From a virus: a stretch of 64,000 nt of DNA. The notes under the pieces were generated by a model that ran no database searches, was not told the origin of the DNA, and was given only the letters and a program-made list of their open reading frames with translations. How positions within the stretch are numbered: the stretch's first letter is position 1; the number at the start of each line of letters is the position of its first letter. Position numbers and translations under genes: made by a program. Positions 41,422 to 50,234 of the stretch are shown piece by piece. Where the stretch lies: positions 1-64,000 of IMG/VR virus record IMGVR_UViG_3300028361_000013. The stretch is one strand, 5' to 3'.

Positions 41422-41723
41422 AGTATATCTACTCAATAAGAAACAACCCAAGCGGTGTTGCGAGCATATTCAATACAATGACTATTGAAGAGAGAGTTGT
41501 TGCTCTGGTTGATGTCATGACTGATATTAGAATATCATATGAGGACACCGAGGACGAACTTAAGTACAGATTATCTGGAGATATGGTGAATGAAAATGTT
41601 GAGATGTTTTTGGATATGTACAAAGACTATCTTGCAGTAATCAAGGAGTGCAATCACATTATAGATAAAAAGGAAAAGGTAGAAATGATTGTTAAAAAAA
41701 TGAGTGATGAACAAGGAACCTAA
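41418..41723 (+). CDS. Unknown helical protein, 101 aa
   Basis: Overlaps both neighbours. A helical, acidic protein (YEDTEDELKYRLSGDMVNE) with no recognisable motif. Part of the operon leading to the nucleotide cyclase. Confidence 0.55.
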   Translation: MKYIYSIRNNPSGVASIFNTMTIEERVVALVDVMTDIRISYEDTEDELKYRLSGDMVNENVEMFLDMYKDYLAVIKECNHIIDKKEKVEMIVKKMSDEQGT

Positions 41724-41988
41724 ATACTATTTCGTATATTACAACTGTAAAAAATACGGATGGAGAAACGCAGGAGTAACTGAAGGGTGGGTTTCTACTG
41801 GATGCATAGATGGCAACAATCAATGCTTAACAGATATACACCCTTTGCAGTGGCAGATGGATTGCAATGAAAAGTATGGAAAATACATAGAAAATAAAGG
41901 ATACAAGAGCCGTGAGCACTATGAGGTAATTAGTTGGCAACAACTTACTCTTGAAGAATATAAACAGTTTGATGGACACATAGGATGA
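41704..41988 (+). CDS. Unknown protein, 94 aa
   Basis: Contains YYFVYYNCKKYGWRNAGVTEGWV and LTDIHPLQWQ, a compact alpha/beta layout I have seen in small Bacteroidota phage proteins but cannot name. It overlaps the cyclase start by four bases. Confidence 0.55.
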   Translation: MMNKEPKYYFVYYNCKKYGWRNAGVTEGWVSTGCIDGNNQCLTDIHPLQWQMDCNEKYGKYIENKGYKSREHYEVISWQQLTLEEYKQFDGHIG

Positions 41989-42743
41989 GTGATTTAGAGA
42001 AAAATAAGAGACATGCTACGTCTGTGATTACAGACCTTAGAAACTTCTCGAAGACGTTTAAGGATTTTCAACATGCAGATGATGAGAAGTTTCTGGTGTT
42101 TATAGAGAAGTATTACTTCACTCTAAATTCTCTGGCAACGACTATATCTGATAAAGTGTGGATGCATTCTATTGGAGATGGTATATTGGCTATTTTCTTA
42201 GACAAGGATGACCACGACCAAAAGGGATACGCTTATATATTGGCTGCACACAAGGCTTTAAATACGTTGTGTGAAAAGTTTGTGAACGACAATCCAGGTA
42301 CTCACGTTTCTTTTGGAATTGGAGCTGACTCTGGTAGTGTTTGGAAAGTAGGAAAGGGTTACTTGAACACTTACGTTGGAACAGTGATTAATAGAGCAGC
42401 GAGAATTGAAGCTCTAACAAAAGGGTTTGGTAAAGCTACAACAGCAATTGGAGATAGTCTTTATAAATCTCTTTTAAAAGATTTTTATCCAAGCGCTCTT
42501 GCTCTTGTTGAAGAGTCTGAAGATTACGATACTCTTCTTAACGAAAGTCCAGAAGCAGTTTTGATTAGTAAAAAGTTTATGCTTCAATATGCTTACGACA
42601 TTCCTTTAAAAGGAATCCAATCGAGCGCTCCTATATTCAGGTTATCAGATAGTCTTGCAAAAAATGATAAGTTATTCTGGAGTGTTATGAACAAGCTTAT
42701 AGGTGAAGAAAAATTAGAAAAAGTAAAAAAAATAATACAATAA
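41985..42743 (+). CDS. Class III nucleotide cyclase
   Basis: A 252-residue protein with a class III cyclase domain: VITDLRNFSKTF (metal Asp17), HSIGDGILAIF (metal Asp65), SFGIGADSGSVWKV and YVGTVINRAARIEA (transition-state Asn136 and Arg140). The residues that recognise purines in adenylyl cyclases are changed: the Lys position is His61 and the Asp position is Thr129. Metal and catalytic residues are kept, so an active enzyme with altered base choice, as in Pycsar pyrimidine cyclases, is possible (inference). No membrane part and no effector gene nearby. Confidence 0.85.
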   Translation: MSDLEKNKRHATSVITDLRNFSKTFKDFQHADDEKFLVFIEKYYFTLNSLATTISDKVWMHSIGDGILAIFLDKDDHDQKGYAYILAAHKALNTLCEKFVNDNPGTHVSFGIGADSGSVWKVGKGYLNTYVGTVINRAARIEALTKGFGKATTAIGDSLYKSLLKDFYPSALALVEESEDYDTLLNESPEAVLISKKFMLQYAYDIPLKGIQSSAPIFRLSDSLAKNDKLFWSVMNKLIGEEKLEKVKKIIQ

Positions 42744-43126
42744 TGGAAACACTATCTAAATTATCAGAAAGAGAGAAGTTTATTCTTGAAACTGAAAGAG
42801 AAATTTACAACAAAATCTATGATAAAATAGATGACATCAATAAGGGGAAAATTGATGCTGAATATTATATGGAAGAAATCGAAAGAAAGCTTGATAATAT
42901 TGAAGGAAAATTAAAAGAGCCAATACTAACTCCACAAAAAGTTGAAGTGTTGGCACCAGAATATGGCCCAGGAGAAGAGATTAGTCATAGAGTGACAGAT
43001 ACTGCAATGCTATTCAAAGTAATGGAGGTTAATCATAGCACAAAAGAATATAAACTTACATCAAAAAATCAAGCAAAGCCTATAACTATTATGGTAGGTT
43101 GGGGTGAACTTGACGAAACATTATAA
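42743..43126 (+). CDS. Unknown protein after the cyclase, 127 aa
   Basis: Overlaps the cyclase stop and the nuclease start by one base each, so all three are co-translated. An N-terminal coiled coil (~10-65) and a beta-rich C-terminal half. Not recognised. Confidence 0.6.
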   Translation: METLSKLSEREKFILETEREIYNKIYDKIDDINKGKIDAEYYMEEIERKLDNIEGKLKEPILTPQKVEVLAPEYGPGEEISHRVTDTAMLFKVMEVNHSTKEYKLTSKNQAKPITIMVGWGELDETL

Positions 43127-44049
43127 TGGTAGATTTAAAAGAAATAGCAAAAGAGATAAGAGATGTTATCGACAAGAAGCAAAAGGAAATGTCCTTGACC
43201 TTTGTTGAAGATACGCATACTTATTATATCAAAGATTTAAAAGGAGATATAACAACTAAGTTTCCATCAGTATCAACTGTACTTAAGTCTTTTTATCATG
43301 TATTCGATTCCACCAAGACTGGGACATTTAAACAATGTGGCGAAGATAAGCAGAAAGAGAAAGAATTGCTTACCGAGTGGTCTGAAAAAGGAAGCTACGC
43401 AACCAATAAGGGCTCAAGAGTCCATTTCATACTGGAGCAAGAGCTTGTTGACCAATACGGGAGCTACAAAGAAGTCAGACTTCCAATATTTGAATGTGAC
43501 GAAGACCAAATAAGCGATGGGGATGCAATGATTCAATCTGGAAGAGATTTTCTTGACCTTATGCATGAGAGAGGAGCAGTTCTTCTTGATACTGAGATGG
43601 TTCTTGGTAGTGCTGAGTTTGGATACACTGGTCAGCCAGATAAAGTTTGGCTTATGATTGATAAGGATGGGAACATCGGAATTGTAATTACAGATTGGAA
43701 ATCTAATAAACCTGAAAATTTTGAAGTTAGAAGGTGGACTAAGTTAATGTTACCTCCTTTTGAAAATCATTGGGATACAGCACTTGGGCATTATTATGTT
43801 CAACTACCTCTTTATGGAAAATTGCTTTTAAAAATGCTGGAGGGGACTAAATATGAAAACATAAACTTTTTTGGAGCAGTTGTTGTACTTGTTAAAAAAG
43901 ATGGTGAATTTGAGGAATTTAGAGTTCCTGGAGAAGTTATAGACAAAGTTATGAATATGGATGTTGGAGCTGTATTAAAAGAGCGAGAAGAACACATTAA
44001 TAATCATAAGTTTTTGGAAAAGAGAGATAATGATATTATTAAATCATAA
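43126..44049 (+). CDS. PD-(D/E)XK (RecB-like) nuclease
   Basis: A 307-residue nuclease: TFVEDTHTYYI and FPSVSTVL near the N-terminus, KGSRVHFILE, then the catalytic GYTGQPDKVWL ... IVITDWKSNK (D ... D-x-K) and ALGHYYVQLPLYGKLL. This is the layout of phage exonucleases related to RecB/Cas4. The last ~10 residues may be altered by the remnant insertion that follows (44056-44406). Confidence 0.8.
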   Translation: MVDLKEIAKEIRDVIDKKQKEMSLTFVEDTHTYYIKDLKGDITTKFPSVSTVLKSFYHVFDSTKTGTFKQCGEDKQKEKELLTEWSEKGSYATNKGSRVHFILEQELVDQYGSYKEVRLPIFECDEDQISDGDAMIQSGRDFLDLMHERGAVLLDTEMVLGSAEFGYTGQPDKVWLMIDKDGNIGIVITDWKSNKPENFEVRRWTKLMLPPFENHWDTALGHYYVQLPLYGKLLLKMLEGTKYENINFFGAVVVLVKKDGEFEEFRVPGEVIDKVMNMDVGAVLKEREEHINNHKFLEKRDNDIIKS

Positions 44050-44055
44050 AAGAAA

Positions 44056-44300
44056 TTAAACATATTGATTTAAAAGTATAAATTTATCATATTTTCTTTT
44101 TAAACCAATTTTATCATAATCATTTGTTTTATTGATATATTTAAAGAATTTAATGATGTCATATTTGTTGAAAAAATTAACTTGAGATGACTCTCCTCTA
44201 TCATCTGTTAGAGTTCTAATTTTATATTTAATATCCAATTTATCTAACATGTCTGCTATAAAAACCCAATCTTGGTCTCTTGATGATGAAAAAGAAAGGC
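44056..44300 (-). pseudogene. LAGLIDADG endonuclease C-terminal remnant
   Basis: The minus-strand frame reads FSSSRDQDWVFIADMLDKL, RGESSQVNFFNKYDII and DKIGLKRKYDKFILL, the usual last ~80 residues of phage LAGLIDADG enzymes. No active-site motif is left. It lies between the RecB-like nuclease and the dCMP deaminase genes. Confidence 0.6.
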
Positions 44301-44406
44301 TTTGTACTTTTATTGTGAAAAATGTGAAAATGAATTTGAAATGCCTGGTATTATAAATGCCATTATAGATGTTTCTTACGATGTAGATAAATTGAAAAAA
44401 ATTTAG
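44296..44406 (+). pseudogene. 3' end of a displaced Zn-motif gene
   Basis: An open frame without a start reads YFYCEKCENEFEMPG and ends at TAG 44406, two bases before the deaminase ATG. It looks like the tail of a gene cut by the endonuclease remnant upstream; the CxxC pair suggests zinc binding. Confidence 0.4.
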
Positions 44407-44407
44407 T

Positions 44408-45091
44408 ATGAATAAGTGGGACAAGCGTTTTATGGACCTGGCCAAGATGGCAGCCACCTGGTCAAAAGATAAAGGAACTGGCGTTGGCGCTGTAATTGTT
44501 GATGATGAAAAGAAAATTGTAAGCGTAGGCTTCAACGGTTTTCCAAGAGGAGTGAATGATGATATTGCTTGCAGACATGAATCGCCAGAGAAACATCATT
44601 GGACGATTCACGCAGAAAGAAATTGTATTCTTGAAGCTGACATACCGCTTAAAGGGATGACGCTTTACTGCACGTTCTTTACCTGTTCTATTTGCGCAGG
44701 TGAGATTACGACAAAAGGATTTAAGAGAGTTGTTGCTCCAGAGCCAGATTGGGACCATCCAAGATATGGTGAAGGTCAAAAAATTGCCATGGAGATGTAT
44801 AAGGAGCGTGGTATAGAAGTTGAATTCTACAAAGAGGATGGAGAATCAAATTTATGGACATTCTATAAAATAGGGTGTGGTGGAGGAAAAATACACGCAA
44901 TTGTTTCTGCTGATAAATTTAAGCAATACGTTGAATATCATCGAAGTAAGCTTGAAGGAGAAGGTTATGTGATAGACAGTTATGAAATTGATTTTGAATT
45001 TAAGGTAATAAAATTTTTAGGTTTGGAAGAAAGGCACTATCTTTACTTCGCAAATCAAGGAGTCGATGACTTCATATTTAATAGAGACTAA
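44408..45091 (+). CDS. dCMP deaminase with C-terminal extension
   Basis: A 227-residue protein. Residues ~1-140 are a deoxycytidylate deaminase: HAE (68-70) holds the zinc ligand and proton shuttle, and C93/C96 (TCSIC) complete the zinc site; GTGVGAVIV and FNGFPRG are typical. It converts dCMP to dUMP for thymidylate synthesis. The extra ~85 residues (VSADKFKQYVEYHRSKL...) are not part of the usual enzyme and are unknown. Confidence 0.88.
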   Translation: MNKWDKRFMDLAKMAATWSKDKGTGVGAVIVDDEKKIVSVGFNGFPRGVNDDIACRHESPEKHHWTIHAERNCILEADIPLKGMTLYCTFFTCSICAGEITTKGFKRVVAPEPDWDHPRYGEGQKIAMEMYKERGIEVEFYKEDGESNLWTFYKIGCGGGKIHAIVSADKFKQYVEYHRSKLEGEGYVIDSYEIDFEFKVIKFLGLEERHYLYFANQGVDDFIFNRD

Positions 45092-45468
45092 TGGATGTAA
45101 TTTTAGAAAAAATAGCTGCAGAATGTAACGAGGCAGGAATTCAAATCAAAGAGTCAAAGCCTGGTGTTTATACTATTGAAGGGCTGTATGAAGGTTCTGC
45201 GTATTTATATATTTGTGAGACCGATGAAGCTGTAGTTTTTGAAAATGCTCTTGGAGAAAAACTTCACGTTCTTTCTTTTAGAGATTTTGTTAATACTGCA
45301 ATGTTTTGGTGCAAGAGTAACAAAAACTGGCCTTATTTGAATGTAAAAGAATCTGCATGGTACAAAGTGTTCAAAAGCTTCTCAACAGGAAGGAGTTATT
45401 ATGAGCTGGAGGAAAAAGAAACTGAAGGTAAAATTTCATTTATTTTACAAGAAGACCTTCCTTTTTAA
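45091..45468 (+). CDS. Unknown protein, 125 aa
   Basis: Starts on the last base of the deaminase stop. An alpha/beta protein with several Trp and Tyr residues (NWPYLNVKESAWYKVF). Not recognised. Confidence 0.55.
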   Translation: MDVILEKIAAECNEAGIQIKESKPGVYTIEGLYEGSAYLYICETDEAVVFENALGEKLHVLSFRDFVNTAMFWCKSNKNWPYLNVKESAWYKVFKSFSTGRSYYELEEKETEGKISFILQEDLPF

Positions 45469-45495
45469 AACATTTTAATTTTTATTTCGTATAAG
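45468..45495 (+). promoter_or_regulatory. GAACATT/CGTATAAC promoter (AAACATT variant)
   Basis: AAACATT at 45468 and CGTATAAG at 45488, a 20-bp register, just before the gene at 45501. The start codon lies six bases after the second box, so a leaderless or nearly leaderless mRNA would result. Confidence 0.6.
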
Positions 45496-45500
45496 TACAG

Positions 45501-45887
45501 ATGGCAAAAGAACAAAAAAATAAAATGATTTGCATCACACTTCCTTGGACTGATTCTGAATACACACAACTTAAAGGGAGAATCTACCGACAAGGTTCAG
45601 AATTTGATTCTGTTTTTACTATTTTTTCTCAACTTCCAGAAGGGTTCAAAGAAGACCCAAGTTTATTGAATGAAATTGATTACCAACCACCTTCAATGGT
45701 GATTGTTGTTTTATTATCTCTATTTAGTTACATCCTAATTGATAGAGGTATTTTCGGTAGCGACATTCAAGTTTTGGTTGAAAAAAATGGAGTAGGTGGT
45801 TATTTTTTAAGAAAAATTTCTTTGATGGGTGCAATAATTTTTGTAAGTTTGTTGCTCCAGTTCGTTGCTTTACTTATTATAATTTAA
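45501..45887 (+). CDS. Chimera: helicase motif VI fragment plus two membrane helices
   Basis: A 128-residue protein. Residues 9-50 read ICITLPWTDSEYTQLKGRIYR and QGSEFDSVFTI, matching motifs V-VI of SNF2-like/DarB-type helicases (Q..GRIYRQGS), but no other helicase domain is present. Residues ~70-128 contain two hydrophobic helices. It is probably a recombination product or relic; whether it is functional is unknown. Confidence 0.55.
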   Translation: MAKEQKNKMICITLPWTDSEYTQLKGRIYRQGSEFDSVFTIFSQLPEGFKEDPSLLNEIDYQPPSMVIVVLLSLFSYILIDRGIFGSDIQVLVEKNGVGGYFLRKISLMGAIIFVSLLLQFVALLIII

Positions 45888-45894
45888 AATAAAA

Positions 45895-46518
45895 ATGGAA
45901 GAGAAAAAGACAAACATAGTTGACAAGATTGAACAGATGTATAATCTTAAAGACGAAAGCGGAAAGCAAAAGAACAAAGCTTTCTTTTCACATCTAATTA
46001 GGTCATATCTACCATTTAAAAGCGTAGGAGTAGCTCAGTCTGAGCCAGCTAAAGAAGTTGGAAAGAAAAAGCCAAGAGTTCATTGCGTATTCACACATGA
46101 CAAACTGATGACTGTTGAAGCTGTAATTGCAGCAAACAACACAGACTCCTTCAAAATGAATCTTGATGACTTCTTAAGGTCTTTTGATGCTGAAAGAGGG
46201 TTTTTTGCAAGCCCAACACCTATGAGTCAACTTCTTAACGGAAAGACGCTGGCGCTTCAGGGAAAAAACACCAAGACTTATATGTCTCAAGAATCTTATC
46301 TTGCCTTTGTAGGTTGGGTAATGAATAAATATCTCGCTGGAGATAAAGATATTATCTGGTTGCTTAACCAGATGACAAAGAACCCTTTCCATCCTGGAAT
46401 TGCGGTTAAGAAAAGAAAATCAAAGCCGAAGTCGTACCAGTCCACTGGTTCAAAAAAGAGCACACTTGGTGACCTTGACGCACTTCAGAAATTAAGAGAT
46501 AAGTTTAAAGACAAATAA
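45895..46518 (+). CDS. Unknown protein, 207 aa
   Basis: A basic C-terminal tail (KKRKSKPKSYQSTGSKK) follows a helical domain with KKPRVHCVFTHDKLMTVEAV. It abuts the next gene without a gap. Possibly nucleic-acid binding; no family recognised. Confidence 0.6.
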   Translation: MEEKKTNIVDKIEQMYNLKDESGKQKNKAFFSHLIRSYLPFKSVGVAQSEPAKEVGKKKPRVHCVFTHDKLMTVEAVIAANNTDSFKMNLDDFLRSFDAERGFFASPTPMSQLLNGKTLALQGKNTKTYMSQESYLAFVGWVMNKYLAGDKDIIWLLNQMTKNPFHPGIAVKKRKSKPKSYQSTGSKKSTLGDLDALQKLRDKFKDK

Positions 46519-47493
46519 ATGATAACGATAACTAAAGATAAAATCTATCGTTCCCCATTTACATTAAAAAGTACTAAGCCAGATTCAGATACAGTCAAAG
46601 AGATTGGTGTTGATGATGTACTATTTAGTCTTGGGGAGGATATTGAGCTTGGAGAGGATTTAACTTTCGGCAGACTGTTTGATTTGATTATATTTCACAA
46701 AGATTTTTTTAACATACTTTTCGCATCTGAGCTTAGAGGTAATGTTATTGAAGATTTCATAAGTGACTATGAGAGGGATATTGATGTTGTTTTTGAAAAT
46801 CAAGAATACAGACTTAGGCTTTCCTGGATTTGTGATGTATATGAATACAATGGTGATGTTGATTTTATAGATTACCTTTCTTTTGATGCATTTGGAAGAA
46901 TCAATAAAGATATTGATAAGGAAGAATATGGAATTTCTATTGCTTTTTCTTCTCTGGGAGAAATAAAGAACAATTTACTATTCATAGACAATTCATTTGA
47001 AGTCCACAATTCAAAAACTTATGAAGACGAATTGGATGCTATAATTAAAGCGAGTTACAAGCCAGTAACATCCTATCAAGTAATTTCATCTATTTTGCGT
47101 GAAATAAGTTTCTATGGTAAGCCAGAAGAAAGAGATGCTCAAAGAAAAGATTTGGTAAAGCAAAATGAGCAGATGGAGAAGTGGATTGAAGAAGGCACCA
47201 TGGAAGAGAATACTAAAAATTGGGAAACTGTAACTGGAGAAATTGATGCGATGATTGATGAGAACCTGCAGGAAGATGATAATATTACTTTCTGGGATGT
47301 TCTATACCCTAAAGCAGAGCCAACTGGAATAAGCAGTCAAGATGAGGTTGATAATGTGATAATTGCATTGTCAGAAGGTTCTAAAATTTATCTTGAAGAG
47401 CAGCTACAAGAGGCTCATGATTCTGAGGATTACGAGAAAGCTGCAAAGCTTAAAAAATTAATTGACAAGCGAGACGGGAACAAAACTGATTAA
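46519..47493 (+). CDS. Unknown protein with C-terminal UVR motif
   Basis: A 324-residue protein. The last ~40 residues (LEEQLQEAHDSEDYEKAAKLKKLIDK) form a UvrB/UvrC-type UVR helix pair used for protein contacts in repair and clamp-loading proteins. The rest is acidic and unassigned. Confidence 0.65.
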   Translation: MITITKDKIYRSPFTLKSTKPDSDTVKEIGVDDVLFSLGEDIELGEDLTFGRLFDLIIFHKDFFNILFASELRGNVIEDFISDYERDIDVVFENQEYRLRLSWICDVYEYNGDVDFIDYLSFDAFGRINKDIDKEEYGISIAFSSLGEIKNNLLFIDNSFEVHNSKTYEDELDAIIKASYKPVTSYQVISSILREISFYGKPEERDAQRKDLVKQNEQMEKWIEEGTMEENTKNWETVTGEIDAMIDENLQEDDNITFWDVLYPKAEPTGISSQDEVDNVIIALSEGSKIYLEEQLQEAHDSEDYEKAAKLKKLIDKRDGNKTD

Positions 47494-47494
47494 C

Positions 47495-47839
47495 ATGATA
47501 CAAGATTTAGAAGGTGTAGACATATATCATTGCGACTATTTTAATGTTAATTCTAAAAGAAAGCTTGTTTTTGCTAAGGGGAGTTATGTGAATAAATCTC
47601 CAGAGGATTTCAAGACCATCCATCAGATTTATAATGTTACCAGATATTGCATGTGGATTTTAAAGCAGAAAACTATTGATGAACTCAATAAATATGCTGC
47701 CATTGTTTATATCAACAGAATGAACGAAAGATTCAAAATGATAGAGAATGAGTATAGAAAGGTTCTTAAGAAAACTCAGACTAATAATGAGAAAAACCTT
47801 AAAGACTCAATTGATAAACCAGGAAGAACTTACGTATGA
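47495..47839 (+). CDS. Unknown protein, 114 aa
   Basis: ATG 47495 follows the previous stop by one base. Helical in the second half (KQKTIDELNKYAAIVYINRMNER). It overlaps the PcfJ-like gene by four bases. Not recognised. Confidence 0.55.
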   Translation: MIQDLEGVDIYHCDYFNVNSKRKLVFAKGSYVNKSPEDFKTIHQIYNVTRYCMWILKQKTIDELNKYAAIVYINRMNERFKMIENEYRKVLKKTQTNNEKNLKDSIDKPGRTYV

Positions 47840-49407
47840 CAAAGGAAAAGCAAAAAATAATTGATGAAATTTTAAAGAATTTTAAACCAAATTCTCACTT
47901 TGAAACTGAACACTTTATCTACTGGGTTAGAGAGAGTTATTTTTATAATGGAGACACTGTATCCAGAGAAGAGTTTAAGTGCATCAAAGATTATGTAATT
48001 AAACATGGCACTTTGCCTTGCATGCTTGTTCCTGATGTAAAAGATGAAAAAATAAACAAGCTAATCCCAAGGTCAAATCACAAAGGGTTTGTATATGGCT
48101 CTCATGACAATAGAGTTTTAAGGTATTCAAAAACTTATGATTCATTGGAGATGTATGACCACGACACAAGCATTAGAGCTCCTCACAATTCTAAGATAGA
48201 TAGAATTTTGGTTATTGCAAAAAAACAAATAGCATTTAAAGTAAATACCAAAAACTATGTCCTCATTGGTGGTAAGAGATGGCTGTCTCTTAAAAATTGG
48301 CATTCATTTGTAATTAATTCATTTATAAAAGAAAATGAAGTAAGAGTTTTGATGAGCACAATGCTTGGTGGACAAGGTTGGGTTGAAAATTTAAAAGAAG
48401 TTGAAACCATATCAATTCAAAATAAAAACTCAAGAAAAGCCAGTTCTATTTCTGAAGCTGTAAATTTTGAATGTGGTTTGATGCCAGCTAAAGTTTTGTT
48501 TAAATTTATGTCTGTAAATCAAGTAATTAAGCTTTATAGGTTAATTAATCCAAATAAAATTCACTCAATTACCAATTTCATAAAAGAAAATAGCAGTCAA
48601 ATCAAGCACCTTCTTACTAATGGAGAAGAGAGTAAGTTGTTGCTGTATTATTATTTTCTATGCAAGGACAATAGATGTGAGAGAACCATTTTGATTGATT
48701 ACTTCAACATGGCTGAAGAAGAAGGGGAAGAGATAAATTTGAATATGAGCTCTTACGTTACCATTAAGAAAAAACACGATAAAATAAGTAGAGATATTTT
48801 AAAGAAGAAAGAGGGTGGTGGTAAGTTAAAGGTTGCTAAAATATATCCAAACATTAAATCTACTCCAGAGATGGAAGTTGAGAAGATAAAAACAGCTCGT
48901 AGACTGGACCACGAAAGCGAAATGCTTCATCATTGTGTTCATGGTTACAAGAGTAACATAAACACAGGATACTGCGCTATTTACAGTCTTTTGTTTAATG
49001 ACGAAAGATACACGCTTCAAATTAATGCAACCAAAAAGAAAAAAGAAGAGGATGAAGAAGCTCTTCCAAAATGGTTTATGACTAAAGAAGAGCAAGTTGC
49101 AGAAGAGAAAGCAAAAAATGTTGATGACCCTTCTGAGTACGAATTCAAAATTGCGCAACTTAAGGGGAAATTTAACTATGATGCTCCTGAAGCAATAAAG
49201 AAAAGCCTTGAGTTAATGTGTGAGAGATATGACATTCTTCCTTTGGAAAAAAGCCCAATAAGATTTAGAACTCATGAAGTTGAAGGTATGAAAGAAACAA
49301 AGAGAGAAATAATCCAAAAAGGAGCTGCAATACTTGAAGATTTAGTTCAAGGAAAAAGAGTAGAGGAAGCAAGGGATTTAGCTGAAGTAAATGATTTTCC
49401 ATTTTAA
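47836..49407 (+). CDS. PcfJ-like protein
   Basis: A 523-residue protein. The segment EMLHHCVHGYKSNINTGYCAIYSL with a following strand (RYTLQI) is the core of PcfJ-like proteins found on conjugative plasmids and phages; their activity is not known to me. The preceding ~350 residues are helical. A Lys/Glu-rich low-complexity stretch lies at ~400-420. Confidence 0.65.
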   Translation: MTKEKQKIIDEILKNFKPNSHFETEHFIYWVRESYFYNGDTVSREEFKCIKDYVIKHGTLPCMLVPDVKDEKINKLIPRSNHKGFVYGSHDNRVLRYSKTYDSLEMYDHDTSIRAPHNSKIDRILVIAKKQIAFKVNTKNYVLIGGKRWLSLKNWHSFVINSFIKENEVRVLMSTMLGGQGWVENLKEVETISIQNKNSRKASSISEAVNFECGLMPAKVLFKFMSVNQVIKLYRLINPNKIHSITNFIKENSSQIKHLLTNGEESKLLLYYYFLCKDNRCERTILIDYFNMAEEEGEEINLNMSSYVTIKKKHDKISRDILKKKEGGGKLKVAKIYPNIKSTPEMEVEKIKTARRLDHESEMLHHCVHGYKSNINTGYCAIYSLLFNDERYTLQINATKKKKEEDEEALPKWFMTKEEQVAEEKAKNVDDPSEYEFKIAQLKGKFNYDAPEAIKKSLELMCERYDILPLEKSPIRFRTHEVEGMKETKREIIQKGAAILEDLVQGKRVEEARDLAEVNDFPF

Positions 49408-49416
49408 ATATTGATT

Positions 49417-49464
49417 ATGTATAAAGTACTTGTAACTGGAGGAATTGGAAGTGGGCTGGAGTAA
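49417..49464 (+). pseudogene. 5' stub of coaE
   Basis: Reads MYKVLVTGGIGSG and then LE-stop. This is the start of a dephospho-CoA kinase up to the P-loop, cut where Lys should follow. The intact gene restarts at 50227 with MSKLFRVLVTGSIGSGKT, coded with different codons. The GIY-YIG gene lies between. Confidence 0.8.
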
Positions 49465-49478
49465 AATAAATTTCTGTG

Positions 49479-49492
49479 TATTTATGATAAAA
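49479..49492 (+). promoter_or_regulatory. TATTTATGATAAAA element
   Basis: A close variant of TATTTATAATAAAA eight bases before the GIY-YIG start (49500). Confidence 0.35.
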
Positions 49493-49499
49493 CACTATC

Positions 49500-50234
49500 A
49501 TGAATACAACATTTATTTACGTTTTAATTGACCCAGACACAAACTTTGTTAGATATGTTGGTAAATCAAATAACCCAAAGAGAAGATATTATAAACATTG
49601 CTCTAAGAGTAAAAAGAAAACACATAAAGTTAATTGGATTAATAAATTATTAAATGAAAATAAAAAACCAATTTTAGAAGTTATAGATGAAGTTCTTGTT
49701 GAAGATTGGTCATTTTGGGAGTCTTATTGGATTTGTCAATTTAAAACATGGGGTTTTAAATTGACAAACAACACTAATGGCGGAGATGGCTGTACGTTTG
49801 CAAATAAAACTTCTTTTAAAAAAGGCAATGTTTCTTGGAACAAAGGAAAGAGTATGAGCGAAGAAGCTAAAGAACATTTAAGGCAATGTAACTTAGGAAA
49901 AAAGCATAGTAATAAGACTAAGGAAAAAATGTCTGAAACAAGAGGGGGAAAATTGCCAGGTAATATTGAGATTTTTTTAGAGAATGGTAAAAAAAGTAGA
50001 CTTAAAAAAGGTGATGAATCTTGGAATAAAGGTAAAAAAGGCTATAAAATTGGAGGAAAAAAATCCTCAAAAATAGTTCAACAGATAAATTCAAATGAAA
50101 AAGTTATTAACGAATTTGTTGGATGTAAAGAAGCGGCTGATTTCATGGGAGTGACCTATGCAGCTATTAGCAAGTGTTGTAGAGATGTTAATAAAACATC
50201 TTGTGGTTTTAAATGGAAGTATAAATATGAGTAA
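49500..50234 (+). CDS. GIY-YIG homing endonuclease in coaE
   Basis: A 244-residue protein: IYVLIDPD...RYVGKSNNPKRRYYKH (GIY-YIG core), WESYWICQFKTWGF (catalytic Glu region), NGGDG, repeated NUMOD3 units (SWNKGKSMSEEAKEHLRQ; ESWNKGKKG) and a terminal NUMOD1-like GCKEAADFMGVTYAAISKCC...GFKWKY. It is inserted at the P-loop codons of coaE; its stop overlaps the new coaE start by eight bases. Confidence 0.88.
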   Translation: MNTTFIYVLIDPDTNFVRYVGKSNNPKRRYYKHCSKSKKKTHKVNWINKLLNENKKPILEVIDEVLVEDWSFWESYWICQFKTWGFKLTNNTNGGDGCTFANKTSFKKGNVSWNKGKSMSEEAKEHLRQCNLGKKHSNKTKEKMSETRGGKLPGNIEIFLENGKKSRLKKGDESWNKGKKGYKIGGKKSSKIVQQINSNEKVINEFVGCKEAADFMGVTYAAISKCCRDVNKTSCGFKWKYKYE

